DNA of 64,000 bases from CAYXAA01 sp964462985 (GCA_964462985.1 CAYXAA010000023.1:1-64000); one strand, 5' to 3'; numbered from the stretch's first letter, positions 33,269 through 42,411 are shown. The notes: a model not told the origin generated them from the letters alone. Numbers and translations are program-made.

Positions 33269-33896
33269 TCCCAAGAATGGCTAGCATCACACGATAGGGC
33301 GCAAGCAGCACGGCGGCGACCAGAAGCTTCACGACGAAATCGCCGAGTGCCCAGGAGATCCAGCGCGGCACCTCGGGCAGGAAAGCGCCGAGCAGCGGCG
33401 CCGCCTCGGTCGCGAAACCGTCGTGATAGCCGAGAACCGTGGCGAAGGCTGCGGAGAAGGCGATGCCGAAGAACAGCACCGTGTCCACGATCGAGCCGAT
33501 CAGCGACGAGATCACCGGCGCCTTCCACCAGGCGAGCCGGCGCAATTGGTCGAACACCGCGACATCCAGCAGCTGGGCCACTAGGAAAGCGGCACCCGAG
33601 GCCACCGCGATTCGCGGCGTTGCCAGCCAGATCGAAAGCGCAACGGCGACCACGAAGCCCACGAGCACCACAATGCGCGCCGCAAACGGCCCAAAGCGGC
33701 GGTTGGTGAGGTCGTTGACCAGGAAGGCAGCGGGGTAAGTGAAGGCGCCGTAGGTCAGCAGATCGGCAAGCTGGATCGGGCCGAGCCGCGCCTGAACCGG
33801 ATACTGAACCAGAATGTTGGAGGCTACGACCACGGCCGCCATCGCTGTCATGGCGCTCACTGCGGCAAGCGGAGAAAAGGAACGGATCGAAGTCAT
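33243..33896 (-). CDS. queuosine precursor transporter (YhhQ/DUF165 family)
   Basis: YhhQ imports queuosine precursors (preQ0/preQ1/queuine) for tRNA Q34 modification. The 217-residue protein has about six membrane helices and the family sequences ASNILVQYPVQ, LADLLTYGAFTYPAAFLVNDLTNRRFGP and SSLIGSIVDTVLFFGIAF with the conserved Asp residues. Its C-terminal 26 bp overlap the convergent phytase-like gene. No PreQ1 riboswitch is apparent in the leader. No queuosine synthesis genes are visible, consistent with salvage, though these could be elsewhere. Confidence 0.9.
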   Translation of the reverse strand: MTSIRSFSPLAAVSAMTAMAAVVVASNILVQYPVQARLGPIQLADLLTYGAFTYPAAFLVNDLTNRRFGPFAARIVVLVGFVVAVALSIWLATPRIAVASGAAFLVAQLLDVAVFDQLRRLAWWKAPVISSLIGSIVDTVLFFGIAFSAAFATVLGYHDGFATEAAPLLGAFLPEVPRWISWALGDFVVKLLVAAVLLAPYRVMLAILGISAAPTTV

Positions 33897-34024
33897 GATC
33901 TCGCCTTCGAAGCTTCGGGCGGCCTTGTGCGGTCAAAAACGGGTGGCTTCCGGCGTCCGTGGTCCTTCGGCTTTACACCTTCGAAGCACTGCCTGGAAGC
34001 GGGTTGCCTGAGCCTAAAATCAAA

Positions 34025-34044
34025 AGAGGCGCCGAAGCGCCTCT
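34025..34044 (-). terminator. rho-independent terminator of rpmB
   Basis: On the minus strand AGAGGCGC-TTCG-GCGCCTCT forms a perfect 8-bp stem with a UUCG tetraloop, followed directly by TTTGATTTT. It begins 28 bases after the rpmB stop codon. This is the clearest intrinsic terminator in the window. Confidence 0.9.
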
Positions 34045-34071
34045 CGTGGAGCCTGCGAAGCTGGATCTGGT

Positions 34072-34365
34072 TCAGGCGGCGTCGGCGGCTTGGCGACGCC
34101 GGATCTCGGCTTTGAGCAGGCGGGCCTTCGGCGATAGCTCGCTATCAGACGCCCTCAGCAGGAAAGCATCAAGGCCGCCACGGTGCTCAACCGAACGCAG
34201 CGCATGGGCGGAGATCCGGAACCGGTAGCTGCCACCGAGCGTCTCGGACATCAAGGATACATTGCAAAGGTTCGGCAGGAACCGCCTCCGCGTCTTGTTG
34301 TTCGCGTGGCTGACGTTGTTGCCGGACATCACGTCCTTGCCGGTAAGTTCGCAACGGCGCGCCAT
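34072..34365 (-). CDS. rpmB: 50S ribosomal protein L28
   Basis: The 97-residue protein has the alphaproteobacterial L28 pattern: MARRCELTGKDVMSGNNVSHANNKTRRRFLPNL-type start, then RISAHALRSVEHRGGLDAFLL and the basic end AEIRRRQAADAA. L28 binds 23S rRNA near the subunit interface. It is a single-gene unit with a strong promoter (34478-34506), an approximately 105-base leader and a perfect terminator (34025-34044). The leader may carry autogenous control, but no known L28 RNA motif is recognised. Confidence 0.97.
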   Translation of the reverse strand: MARRCELTGKDVMSGNNVSHANNKTRRRFLPNLCNVSLMSETLGGSYRFRISAHALRSVEHRGGLDAFLLRASDSELSPKARLLKAEIRRRQAADAA

Positions 34366-34477
34366 GATACACCTTTTCGTCTTGTCTCGCCGGCCGTAGC
34401 CTGCAACGTTACCGTCGGTCGGGCACGGCCCTAAGGATCCGCGCGATCACAGCCGACGCTGATTGGAAAGTCGGGAT

Positions 34478-34506
34478 CGTATAAGGGCGTCGGCGTCAAG
34501 CGTCAA
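34478..34506 (-). promoter_or_regulatory. strong sigma-70-type promoter of rpmB
   Basis: Read on the minus strand: TTGACG, 17 bases, TATACG. A second TTGACG overlaps seven bases further in, as a tandem CTTGACG repeat. Predicted transcript start is near 34471, about 105 bases before the rpmB ATG. Confidence 0.75.
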
Positions 34507-34798
34507 GCAATCTTGCGCGCAAACCACGGATTCCGGTCGCGGCTGGTTTCGATGCCGATATTTGCAGTACATTAACCATGTGCTTACCGGCTTGCCGGAC
34601 AATTCCACTTGTTACCTGATACGGCCGACCTTCGGGCGGAAGCGCCTGACCGTCACGGAAATGGCCCCGGGGGTTAGGAGCTTGGGCATCTTGTTGTCGC
34701 GCAGACCTGTTCCAATCGAACGGCGTGGGCGCCGGCCGAGGGACCGTCGTTAGTTGCGCGGCGCGCCGGCCCGGTAAGGGCGCAAGGAGGATTTCGAC
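34507..34798. other. intergenic region between rpmB promoter and DUF3108 gene
   Basis: No gene is supported here. A TTAACCAT half-site (CtrA-like) occurs near 34573 but its partner half is missing. An AAGGAGGA ribosome site near 34785 serves the following GTG start. The promoter of that gene is not obvious. Confidence 0.5.
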
Positions 34799-35653
34799 GT
34801 GAGAAGGCTGTTGTCCGGACTCGTCCATGCGGCGCGTCACGCCCGAGCGCCCCTGACCGGCATGCTCGCCGTGATGCTTTTGCCATACGCGGCCCAGGCC
34901 GAAACGACCCGGCTGGGCGGCGTCTATGACGTTTCGGTGGCGGGGTTGACGATTGCCCGTGGCTCACTTTCGCTGGTGGTGCAAGGCAACGCCTATTCAG
35001 CGAAGGTCGGGATGGAGCCGGCCGGCATCGGAACACTGTTTTCTGCCGGCAAGGGCGGCGCAGAGGCGTCGGGCTGGCTGCGCGGCGACCGCGTCATGCC
35101 GGCACGCTACGTTATGGCCTCGCGTGCTGCCAACCGCGACTTCTACGTCGACCTGTCGCTGGGCGGAGGGCGGCTCAAGTCGATGGACGTTTCCCCGAAA
35201 TTCAAGCCGAACAAGGAGCGTATCGAGGTCACACCTCGCCATACCCGAAACGTGGTGGATCCCCTGAGTGCGATTCTGATGCCGGTCAAGTCCTCCAAAC
35301 GGAAGGGTGAGGCAGCCGCATGCGATCGCAAGATCCCCGTGTTCGACGGCTGGACTCGCTATGACATCCAACTGAGCTACAAGGAAACCAGGACTGTGTC
35401 CGGCCGCGGATATGATGGCCCGGTCGTGGTTTGCCGGGCACGCTGGATTCCGGTTGCCGGTCACCGACCGTCCACATCTGACAAGTACAAGCAGATGAAT
35501 CGCAACATGGAGGCATGGCTTACGCCGCTCGATGACGGCCGGGTTTTCGTGCCCTATCGCGTCCAGATGGGCACATCCACCGGCACACTGGTCGTCGAGG
35601 CGCGCGCGCTGAAGCTGTCTGCCGGCGAGCGCGATCAGGCCGCAGCCGACTAG
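34799..35653 (+). CDS. DUF3108 domain-containing exported protein
   Basis: The 284-residue protein begins at a GTG preceded by AAGGAGGA seven bases upstream; this reading includes a signal peptide (LTGMLAVMLLPYAAQA, cleaved near residue 34). The mature region is the DUF3108 beta-barrel-like domain: YDVSVAGLTIARGSLSLVV, GYSAKVGMEPAG-type strands, then DPLSAILMP, CDRKIPVFDGWTRYDIQL and FVPYRVQMGTSTGTLVVEA. The family is found in envelopes of alpha- and gammaproteobacteria and its function is unknown; a lipid- or polysaccharide-related envelope role is suspected. Stands 130 bp upstream of accA on the same strand. Confidence 0.86.
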   Translation: MRRLLSGLVHAARHARAPLTGMLAVMLLPYAAQAETTRLGGVYDVSVAGLTIARGSLSLVVQGNAYSAKVGMEPAGIGTLFSAGKGGAEASGWLRGDRVMPARYVMASRAANRDFYVDLSLGGGRLKSMDVSPKFKPNKERIEVTPRHTRNVVDPLSAILMPVKSSKRKGEAAACDRKIPVFDGWTRYDIQLSYKETRTVSGRGYDGPVVVCRARWIPVAGHRPSTSDKYKQMNRNMEAWLTPLDDGRVFVPYRVQMGTSTGTLVVEARALKLSAGERDQAAAD

Positions 35654-35782
35654 CCTCTCGCCTCCAGACGAGGCCCCTGAAGCCGCTGTGGCTTGACAGC
35701 GACGGCATGCCTCGCCAGTGTCGCGCCGCATTGACGCGGACCCCATGTCCGGTCGCGGACCGAGCGGCGAGATTTCCAGTTC

Positions 35783-36736
35783 ATGTTCAGTTTCCTCGAA
35801 TTCGAAAAACCGGTCGCCGATCTTGAAGGCAAGGTGCACGAGCTCAGGTCGCTGGCGGAGAACGGTGAAGCTGTCGACGTCGAGGACGAGATCGCCAAGC
35901 TGCAGGCGAAGGCGGAGGCGGCGCTCGCGGATATCTATGGCCGGCTCACGCCGTGGCAAAAGACGCTGGTTGCGCGTCACCCAGACCGGCCACACGCCGT
36001 TGACTATATCGATGCGCTGATCGAGGACTTCACCCCGCTTGCCGGCGACCGGGCGTTTGCGGAAGACGCTGCCATCATTGCTGGTTTCGGCCGGTTCCGC
36101 GGCCGTTCGGTCGCCGTGATCGGCCAAGAGAAGGGCGCGGACACCCAGACCCGGCTCAAGCACAATTTCGGCATGGCGCGCCCCGAAGGTTACCGCAAGG
36201 CGGTCAGGATCATGGGGCTCGCCGGTCGGTTCGGACTGCCGGTGATTGCATTGGTGGATACCGCCGGCGCCTATCCTGGCATTGGCGCCGAGGAGCGTGG
36301 CCAGGCAGAGGCCATCGCCCGCTCCACCGAGGCGTGTCTGGCACTGGAGACGCCGAACATTGCGGTGGTGATCGGAGAGGGCGGATCCGGCGGTGCAATC
36401 GCGATCGCGACAGCGAACCACGTTGTGATGTTGGAACACGCGATCTACAGCGTCATCTCGCCGGAGGCGGGTGCGTCCATTCTGTGGCGCGACAGCGCTC
36501 GGGCCCAGGATGCAGCAACGAACATGAAGATCACCGCCCAGGACCTGGTGAAGCTCGGTGTCGTCGATGAGATCATCCCCGAGCCGCTCGGCGGTGCGCA
36601 TCGCGCAAAAGAAGTGGTGATCGACCGGGCCGGCAAGACCATCGAGGCGGCGCTCGCGCGGTTCGACGGTCTGGATGGTGCGGATATTCGGCAACAGCGC
36701 CGGGAAAAATTCCTCCGCATCGGCCGCACTCTTTAA
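35783..36736 (+). CDS. accA: acetyl-CoA carboxylase carboxyltransferase subunit alpha
   Basis: AccA with AccD moves the carboxyl group from biotin to acetyl-CoA, giving malonyl-CoA for fatty acid synthesis. The 317-residue protein has an N-terminal helical region (FLEFEKPVADLEGKVHELR) and the crotonase-like carboxyltransferase domain, with the KGADTQTRLKHNFGMARPEGYRKA stretch, VDTAGAYPGIGAEERGQ, and IGEGGSGGAIAI forming the oxyanion/CoA site, then YSVISPEAGASILW. Length is normal for rhizobial AccA. No accD or accBC is nearby, as is usual. Confidence 0.97.
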   Translation: MFSFLEFEKPVADLEGKVHELRSLAENGEAVDVEDEIAKLQAKAEAALADIYGRLTPWQKTLVARHPDRPHAVDYIDALIEDFTPLAGDRAFAEDAAIIAGFGRFRGRSVAVIGQEKGADTQTRLKHNFGMARPEGYRKAVRIMGLAGRFGLPVIALVDTAGAYPGIGAEERGQAEAIARSTEACLALETPNIAVVIGEGGSGGAIAIATANHVVMLEHAIYSVISPEAGASILWRDSARAQDAATNMKITAQDLVKLGVVDEIIPEPLGGAHRAKEVVIDRAGKTIEAALARFDGLDGADIRQQRREKFLRIGRTL

Positions 36737-36940
36737 TTCGCCGCCAAATTGCCCGAATCTTTCGCGAGCGAGTGTCGAATGACGTTTCTGCGCTCGAGGT
36801 GCACGGTTAACCGGCGGTAAACCCGCATAGATTACTGTTGAACCGGTGTCCAGGGAGCGGCCCGTTTGTTTTGGTATCGATCAGCTATTTGCTCTGTGGC
36901 CCTTTCGCGGGAGAGCGTTGATCAGGAAGGTTCAACCACG

Positions 36941-38191
36941 ATGACGTCTTTTTTTTCGACGTCCAGGCGACCCCGCGCAGCAACCGGCTGGCGCAAGATG
37001 GCGAGTGCTCTGATCGTCGCAGGTCTGCTCGCCGGCTGCCAAGCCGACGAACTCGGCTATGGGCCGAAGCACCTGCGTCCGGTCAGCGCCGACGTGAAGC
37101 GGAAGATGGAGAAGCTCGGGGTGTCCGAGAGCGATCCCATTCTGATCCGCATCTTCAAGGAAGAGTCCGCTCTTGAGGTGTGGAAGCGCACCAAGAGCGG
37201 TAAGTTCGCCCTGCTCGACACGTTCGAGATCTGCAAATGGTCGGGCGAGCTCGGGCCGAAGTTCAAGGAAGGTGACCGGCAGGCGCCGGAGGGCTTCTAT
37301 GAGATTACGCCCGCCCTGATGAATCCGAATTCCAGCTATCACCTCGCCTTCAACACCGGCTATCCGAACCGCTTCGACCGGGCCCATGGCCGCACTGGTT
37401 CGAATCTCATGGTTCATGGAGCCTGCTCGTCACGCGGCTGCTATTCGATGACGGACGCACAGGTTCAGGATATCTACGCCCTGGCGCGCGATGCATTCCG
37501 TGGCGGACAACGCTCATTTCAGGTCCAGGCGTTCCCGTTCCGGATGACGCCGGAGAACATGGCCAAACACCGCAAGAGCGAGCACATCGAGTTCTGGCGC
37601 ATGCTCAAGGTTGGCTACGACCACTTCGAGGTGACGAAGCGCCCACCCAAAGTCGACGTCTGCGAAAAGAAATACGTGTTCGACGCGGTACCTCTGGTGG
37701 AAGGGGCACCGTTTAACGCCGTCGCGAAATGCCCCGCCTACAAGGTGCCGGAGGAGATCGCGGTTGCCGTCAACGCCAAGCAGAGCCGCGACGAGCAGAA
37801 GTTCACCCAGATCGTCGCGAGTCTGGAGCGGCGCGAGAAGCGCGAGCAGGATTGGAAGGAGACGGAGTCGAGGATCGCGAAGTTCCTCGGTGGCGGCAAG
37901 TCCGCCGACGAGACGCTCGCGGTCGCGGCCTCCGAAACCGCGGCACCCAGCGGCGCCACAGGCGGCATGTCGGTTGCGGTTGCGACCAGTGGCGCAGCGG
38001 AGACCGTGGCTGCGCCCCCGGTTGCGACTGCCTTCGCCGACGGCCGTGAAAGGCGTGAGAAGACTTCGGGCTTCTTCGGTCGGCTGCTCTCCTTCGGCGG
38101 TTCTGACAATGAGCAATCGAGCCAGCCGGACGCCACTCTTGCTGTCGCGCCGCCACCCACGCCAAAGCCGGGTGAGACCGCCGCCCAGTAA
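36941..38191 (+). CDS. L,D-transpeptidase (YkuD/ErfK) lipoprotein
   Basis: This enzyme family makes 3-3 peptidoglycan cross-links or attaches lipoproteins to the cell wall. The ATG at 36941 (AGGAAGG nearby) gives 416 residues. The N-terminus is a lipoprotein signal ending LLAGC with lipidated Cys33. The YkuD-like domain spans about residues 50-180, with the catalytic His159 and Cys167 in MVHGACSSRGCYSM. The C-terminal third (about 290-416) is a Glu/Lys-rich then Ala/Pro-rich low-complexity tail, probably crossing the periplasm or binding the wall. Alphaproteobacterial relatives are single-gene units like this. A weak TTAA-N7-TAAA sequence near 36806 might be a CtrA-like site. Confidence 0.88.
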   Translation: MTSFFSTSRRPRAATGWRKMASALIVAGLLAGCQADELGYGPKHLRPVSADVKRKMEKLGVSESDPILIRIFKEESALEVWKRTKSGKFALLDTFEICKWSGELGPKFKEGDRQAPEGFYEITPALMNPNSSYHLAFNTGYPNRFDRAHGRTGSNLMVHGACSSRGCYSMTDAQVQDIYALARDAFRGGQRSFQVQAFPFRMTPENMAKHRKSEHIEFWRMLKVGYDHFEVTKRPPKVDVCEKKYVFDAVPLVEGAPFNAVAKCPAYKVPEEIAVAVNAKQSRDEQKFTQIVASLERREKREQDWKETESRIAKFLGGGKSADETLAVAASETAAPSGATGGMSVAVATSGAAETVAAPPVATAFADGRERREKTSGFFGRLLSFGGSDNEQSSQPDATLAVAPPPTPKPGETAAQ

Positions 38192-38222
38192 ATTTCCGAG
38201 TAAATTTCCGGAAGCGGCCAGG

Positions 38223-38945
38223 CTAAGCCCAGATCGCCATTCGCAGGCCGCGGGCATCGCGCTGGAAGTCGGCCGGAAAAGGACGGGCATTTCCCGCAAA
38301 GATCCGCTCGGCGATCACCGAGCAGGCAGCCGCATCAATCAGGTCATCCCGATCCGCGCCTTTCGGCGGCGGTTGATCGAAGAACGCCGAATCGAACCAA
38401 CGGCCGACGAGCAGATCGCGCCGCTCGTCAAGGCCGGGTCCGTTCGGCCGATTCTTCACTTTCTTGGGCAAAGACATCGGGCGCTCACCGTTCAGTCGCC
38501 AGTATGCGATCTCGGGGTGAACTTCGTAGACCTTGCCCTCGAGCTCCGGAGACATCAGCCGATCGATTTCGCGGATCCTTGGGAACAGATGGAACGCCTG
38601 TTTCGACACTTTCCGCGGGGGCTCGGAGGTATGAAGCGCCGTAGTGCAGGCCAGACGGTAGTCCTCGCAATAGACGGCTGCGCGAGACGGCACGGAAAAG
38701 ACCGAAGACTGCCGCTCTCCAAGCAGCGGTCGCACCGCTCTCTCCGGCCCGCGGCCGCCCCGACTGGCAAATTCCGGCAGTCCAATCGGCATGTCAACAG
38801 CAAGTACGGCGACCTGCGGATTGGCGATCAGTTCGGCGATGTGTTCGACGACGCGAACCTCCGCCTCCGGTTTGTCGCGAATTGTTCTGAGGACGGCAAT
38901 CCAGCCCGCCCGGCAACCGTCGACGCCTGCGACAACGACGGGCAT
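38223..38945 (-). CDS. DUF429 (predicted RNase H-like) family protein
   Basis: The ATG at 38945 gives 240 residues. The N-terminus VVAGVDGCRAGWIAVL is the first acidic motif of the RNase H-like fold used by DUF429; VLAVDMPIGLPE supplies the second acidic residue and a C-terminal DRDDLIDAAACSVIA the third. A conserved YEVHPEIAYWRLNG segment is also typical. Catalysis and substrate are unproven; the fold suggests nucleic-acid or nucleotide handling. Its start is one base from the pdxY stop, so the two genes are co-transcribed, and whether this indicates a B6 link is unknown. Confidence 0.85.
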   Translation of the reverse strand: MPVVVAGVDGCRAGWIAVLRTIRDKPEAEVRVVEHIAELIANPQVAVLAVDMPIGLPEFASRGGRGPERAVRPLLGERQSSVFSVPSRAAVYCEDYRLACTTALHTSEPPRKVSKQAFHLFPRIREIDRLMSPELEGKVYEVHPEIAYWRLNGERPMSLPKKVKNRPNGPGLDERRDLLVGRWFDSAFFDQPPPKGADRDDLIDAAACSVIAERIFAGNARPFPADFQRDARGLRMAIWA

Positions 38946-38946
38946 T

Positions 38947-39843
38947 TCAGGCACGGCGCGGCGTCTCAGCAATTCGACGGCTTGAGACCAGCGCCATCGG
39001 CCCCACAATCGAGGGCTGCTCCGCCGCGATCAGCAGTTCGGGCGACCCTTGTTTGACGCTGCGTGCGATCAGCTCGAAGGTCGAGGCAGCGGCGCGCTTC
39101 AGTGCGCCCTCCTCGCCATGACCCTCAAGCAGTCGCGCGGTGAACAAGGCAGAGATCAGATCACCCGTGCCGTGTGGTGCGTCGGGGACAAGGCCGTGTT
39201 CGGCAGCGAGCACGCCCTTGGGTCCAACCAGCAAGTTGGAGACGGCATTGCGGCGCATCGCCGGTGCAGACGTGACGAGCACCCTCTCGGGACCCAGCAT
39301 GCGCGCGGCGGCAATCGCCTCCACCTCCGTCTCAACTGCAAGACCCGTAAGCCAGGCGAGTTCGTATCGGTTTGGCGTCGCGATGTCGGCACGCGTCAGC
39401 AGGTGATCGCGGATTGCCGCCGCGGACGTCTCCGGCACATAGAGGCCCCCGGCGTCGCCAATGACCGGATCGCAGAGGTGAAACGCGTTGGGATTGGCCG
39501 CCTTGACCGCATCGACCAGGCGGGAGATGGCTGGTGCCTGACCGGCGTCGCCGAGGTAACCGGTCAGGACTGCGCCAATCCGGCCAAGCGCGCCGGAAGT
39601 GGCGAGGTCGTCGATCAGCGCGGAGAATTCCTCCGTGGGTGCCACGATCCGTGTGCCGGCGCCGTGGCCGGGATGCCAAGGCAAGAGGACGGTTGGCACG
39701 AACCATACCGGAAACCCGAGCCGCTCCAGGGCAAAGACCGCCCCACGGCCTCCGATCGCTCCGGTTACGACTTGTGAGGTAACGACCAGGATCGCAGGTC
39801 GGCTCGCATCCGAAACCGGAGGAAGAGTGTGCGGAACGGACAT
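38947..39843 (-). CDS. pdxY: pyridoxal kinase
   Basis: PdxY phosphorylates pyridoxal to pyridoxal 5'-phosphate in B6 salvage. The ATG at 39843 gives 298 residues with the ribokinase fold: start SQVVTGAIGGRGAVFALERLG, CDPVIGDAGGLYV, ITPNRYELAWLTG and the ATP/anion-hole region PHGTGDLISALFTA, containing the catalytic Asp. PdxK and PdxY cannot be separated by sequence alone; length and the PHGTGD motif favour PdxY. It follows ispG by 13 bases on the same strand and precedes the DUF429 gene by one base. Confidence 0.93.
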   Translation of the reverse strand: MSVPHTLPPVSDASRPAILVVTSQVVTGAIGGRGAVFALERLGFPVWFVPTVLLPWHPGHGAGTRIVAPTEEFSALIDDLATSGALGRIGAVLTGYLGDAGQAPAISRLVDAVKAANPNAFHLCDPVIGDAGGLYVPETSAAAIRDHLLTRADIATPNRYELAWLTGLAVETEVEAIAAARMLGPERVLVTSAPAMRRNAVSNLLVGPKGVLAAEHGLVPDAPHGTGDLISALFTARLLEGHGEEGALKRAAASTFELIARSVKQGSPELLIAAEQPSIVGPMALVSSRRIAETPRRA

Positions 39844-39856
39844 ACAGCACCTCCGG

Positions 39857-41131
39857 TCAGGATCGGGCGGTTGTTCGGGTGGAGGAGTTCCCACCGCGCC
39901 CGAATCGCTGCTCGATATAGTCCGCCACCATGACCTTAAAGTCTTCCGCAATCGTCGGGCCGCGCAGCGTCGCCGCCTTCACGCCATCGATGAACACCGG
40001 CGCGGCCGGAGTCTCGCCAGTCCCGGGCAGCGAGATGCCGATGTCGGCGTGCTTTGATTCGCCCGGGCCGTTGACGATGCAGCCCATTACCGCGACGTTG
40101 AGGGCCTCCACCCCTGGATAGCGCTCGCGCCATTCGGGCATCGAGAGGCGGATGTTTTCCTCGATGTCGCGGGCAAGTTCCTGGAATACCGTCGATGTCG
40201 TCCGCCCGCAGCCGGGGCATGCCGCGACCACAGGGACGAAAGCCCGGAAGCCCATGACCTGAAGCAGTTCCTGAGCCACCTTAACTTCGCGGGTGCGATC
40301 CCCGCCCGGCTCTGGCGTCAGCGATACGCGGATGGTGTCGCCGACGCCCTGTTGCAGCAGGATCCCCATCGAGGCAGCCGAGGCGACGATGCCCTTGGTG
40401 CCCATGCCCGCCTCTGTCAGGCCGAGATGGAGGGCATAGTCGCAGCGCCGGGCGAGGTCGGCATAAACCGCGATCAGGTCCTGAACCTGGCTGACCTTAG
40501 CCGATATGATGATCTTGTCACGGCCCATGCCGAGCATCTCCGCCCGCTCCGCTGAGAGCAGGCCGGAACGGATGATCGCCTCGCGCATCACCGCGGCGGC
40601 GGGTTTCGGATTGGCGCTCGCCGCGTTCTCGTCCATCAGCCCCGTCAGAAGCTCCTGATCAAGCGAGCCCCAGTTGACGCCGATCCGAACCGGCTTGTCG
40701 TGTCGCAACGCTATATCGATGATCTGGGAAAACTGTGTGTCGCGCTTGGCCTTGAAGCCGACATTGCCGGGATTGATGCGGTATTTCGCCAGCGCCTCGG
40801 CGCAAGCCGGATAATCGGCGAGCAGCTTGTGGCCGATGTAGTGGAAATCTCCGACCAGCGGCACGTAGATGCCGATCCGTTCCAACCGCTCTCGGATGCG
40901 GGGCACCGCGGCCGCGGCCTCATCGCGGTCGACGGTGATGCGGACCAGTTCTGAGCCGGCGCGGGCCAGCGCCGAGACTTGGGCGACGGTGGCGTCGACG
41001 TCGGCTGTGTCGGTGTTGGTCATCGACTGCACGACGATCGGAGCGTCACCCCCGACCGTGACGGAGCCGACGCGGACCGGCACGGAGGTGCGGCGCGGCG
41101 CGGGCCCTTGGAGGGCGCTGTCATCGGGCAT
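39857..41131 (-). CDS. ispG: 4-hydroxy-3-methylbut-2-enyl diphosphate synthase (flavodoxin)
   Basis: IspG converts methylerythritol cyclodiphosphate to HMBPP in the MEP isoprenoid pathway using a [4Fe-4S] cluster. The ATG at 41131 has a TGGA ribosome-like sequence upstream and gives 424 residues; a second ATG at 41149 is also possible. Motifs include VGGDAPIVVQSMTNTDT, DFHYIGHKLL, INPGNVG, IRIGVNWGSLDQ, and the cluster cysteines in CPGCGRT and GCIVNGPGE. Its relation to pdxY and DUF429 downstream is positional. Identification is secure. Confidence 0.96.
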   Translation of the reverse strand: MPDDSALQGPAPRRTSVPVRVGSVTVGGDAPIVVQSMTNTDTADVDATVAQVSALARAGSELVRITVDRDEAAAAVPRIRERLERIGIYVPLVGDFHYIGHKLLADYPACAEALAKYRINPGNVGFKAKRDTQFSQIIDIALRHDKPVRIGVNWGSLDQELLTGLMDENAASANPKPAAAVMREAIIRSGLLSAERAEMLGMGRDKIIISAKVSQVQDLIAVYADLARRCDYALHLGLTEAGMGTKGIVASAASMGILLQQGVGDTIRVSLTPEPGGDRTREVKVAQELLQVMGFRAFVPVVAACPGCGRTTSTVFQELARDIEENIRLSMPEWRERYPGVEALNVAVMGCIVNGPGESKHADIGISLPGTGETPAAPVFIDGVKAATLRGPTIAEDFKVMVADYIEQRFGRGGNSSTRTTARS

Positions 41132-41305
41132 TGCGCGGATCCATTTCATCTGGCGAATTGCCGTGAGCGATTGATTAGTGCCGCCATCGTGCCTGCGCAA
41201 GGGCGGGCCACCATCGGCCGTGCAGCCAGGGGGAAGGGACCGGGCCTGGTGTCGTCACCTTGAAATGGTCGGGCGTGATGCTCATTTGGCACTAGGGGAT
41301 CTTCC

Positions 41306-42187
41306 ATGATCAGCATCCTCGTTGACCGCACCATTCGCCTTGCCTTCGACCGGCTGACGACGCTGTTTGCCGCTGGCTGGGGTTACATGCTGCTTCTCGT
41401 GGCGCTCAACCTCGCCATCAGCATGACGCTCAGACCCGACGGCGGCTTCACCACAGGCTCCTACATCACCGAGCCGCTGACTGCAGGCAACGGAGCCGAT
41501 AGGGAAAAGGCGCTGCGGCTGCTTGCCGTTTTTGCCAATATCGCCACCGGCTTCTCGATTGGCGTGGCCTATTGCCGCAAGGTGTTGATCGACGCCAACG
41601 ATTTCTTCCTCGCCTTCGGTCGTCGCTACATCAAGGTGGCAATCAAACTGATGCTGCTCATGCTTATCGGTGTTGCCTTTCTCGTCCCGCTCCTGATCGG
41701 CGCCGCCTTGCTAACAATGGTGACGGGTCCCATAGGCGTGCTTGCGCTTATTGCCGCACCGTTTATCGCGCTGATGCTGATTCAGCGGTTCTCACTCGTC
41801 CTGCCGGCTGCCGCCGTCGACGACCGGCTGACACTTGGCGATTCCTGGCGAGCAACCGCCGGGCTTGGTTTGGCCCTGATGACAGGAGCGCTCGTCGCCT
41901 GCGCACTCGCCGCGGTAGGGATCGGCCTCTGGGCGCTCGTCCTGTGGATTGGGGACGCGTTGCTCCCAACCTCCGGCTGGGAGGCGCAGATGCGTTCGGC
42001 CCTCCTTCCGATGGGTGTAATGATAATCGTGACCTGGGCGTTCTCAAATCTGCACGCCACCGCCTATGGCCTCGTCCGCGAGCGCTTCGCGCGCAAGGTC
42101 GGGCTTACGCCGGATGACAGCCACAGGGCGGAAGCGCTGCGCGCCGTGCGAGCGGCGGCGCGTCTTGGCCGGATCGAGCCGCACTGA
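41306..42187 (+). CDS. hypothetical multi-pass membrane protein
   Basis: The 293-residue protein has about six hydrophobic segments (roughly 20-42, 75-98, 110-140, 145-170, 188-215 and 235-255) connected by short loops, with a basic C-terminal tail (DDSHRAEALRAVRAAARLGRIEPH). No family signature is recognised; the overall shape resembles uncharacterised Yip1/DUF4013-like membrane proteins, which is a guess. A hydrophobic run with LMLLMLIGVAFLVPLLIGAALL is strongly non-polar. It is alone: ispG diverges 175 bp upstream and the patatin operon starts 224 bp downstream. Confidence 0.75.
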   Translation: MISILVDRTIRLAFDRLTTLFAAGWGYMLLLVALNLAISMTLRPDGGFTTGSYITEPLTAGNGADREKALRLLAVFANIATGFSIGVAYCRKVLIDANDFFLAFGRRYIKVAIKLMLLMLIGVAFLVPLLIGAALLTMVTGPIGVLALIAAPFIALMLIQRFSLVLPAAAVDDRLTLGDSWRATAGLGLALMTGALVACALAAVGIGLWALVLWIGDALLPTSGWEAQMRSALLPMGVMIIVTWAFSNLHATAYGLVRERFARKVGLTPDDSHRAEALRAVRAAARLGRIEPH

Positions 42188-42211
42188 TCGAACCCTTCCA
42201 TTTAGCTGTTA

Positions 42212-42233
42212 ATCATGACGAAACTGTCATGAT
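42212..42233. promoter_or_regulatory. 22-bp perfect palindrome upstream of the patatin-adc-bdh operon
   Basis: ATCATGAC-GAAACT-GTCATGAT has 8-bp arms and a 6-bp spacer. It is 179 bp before the GTG start of the patatin gene and 24 bp after the membrane-protein stop. There is no T-run, so a regulatory operator is more likely than a terminator. Confidence 0.55.
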
Positions 42234-42411
42234 GCAGTGCGTCCGAGGTGTGGTATCGGTTGTCGTGAAAACACTTACGCGCTTAGGTTAAAGAACACCC
42301 GACGGGCAAGACGTGGCGGGCCGGGTCGAGCGGCCGATTGTTGGCGAATCTCGGGTCGGGCCGATTAAGCGAGCGGGGCTCCGGATTTTCCGTACACCGC
42401 AGGAGGCTGCC

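Noticed and set aside
33897..34020. PreQ1 riboswitch before the queuosine-precursor transporter
   Set aside because: The short H-type pseudoknot with its A-rich tail is not recognisable in this leader.
34997..36694. 565-codon minus-strand reading frame across accA and the DUF3108 gene
   Set aside because: It is antisense to accA, whose motifs are certain. Its composition is dominated by Arg, His and Asp, as expected for shadow frames in GC-rich DNA.
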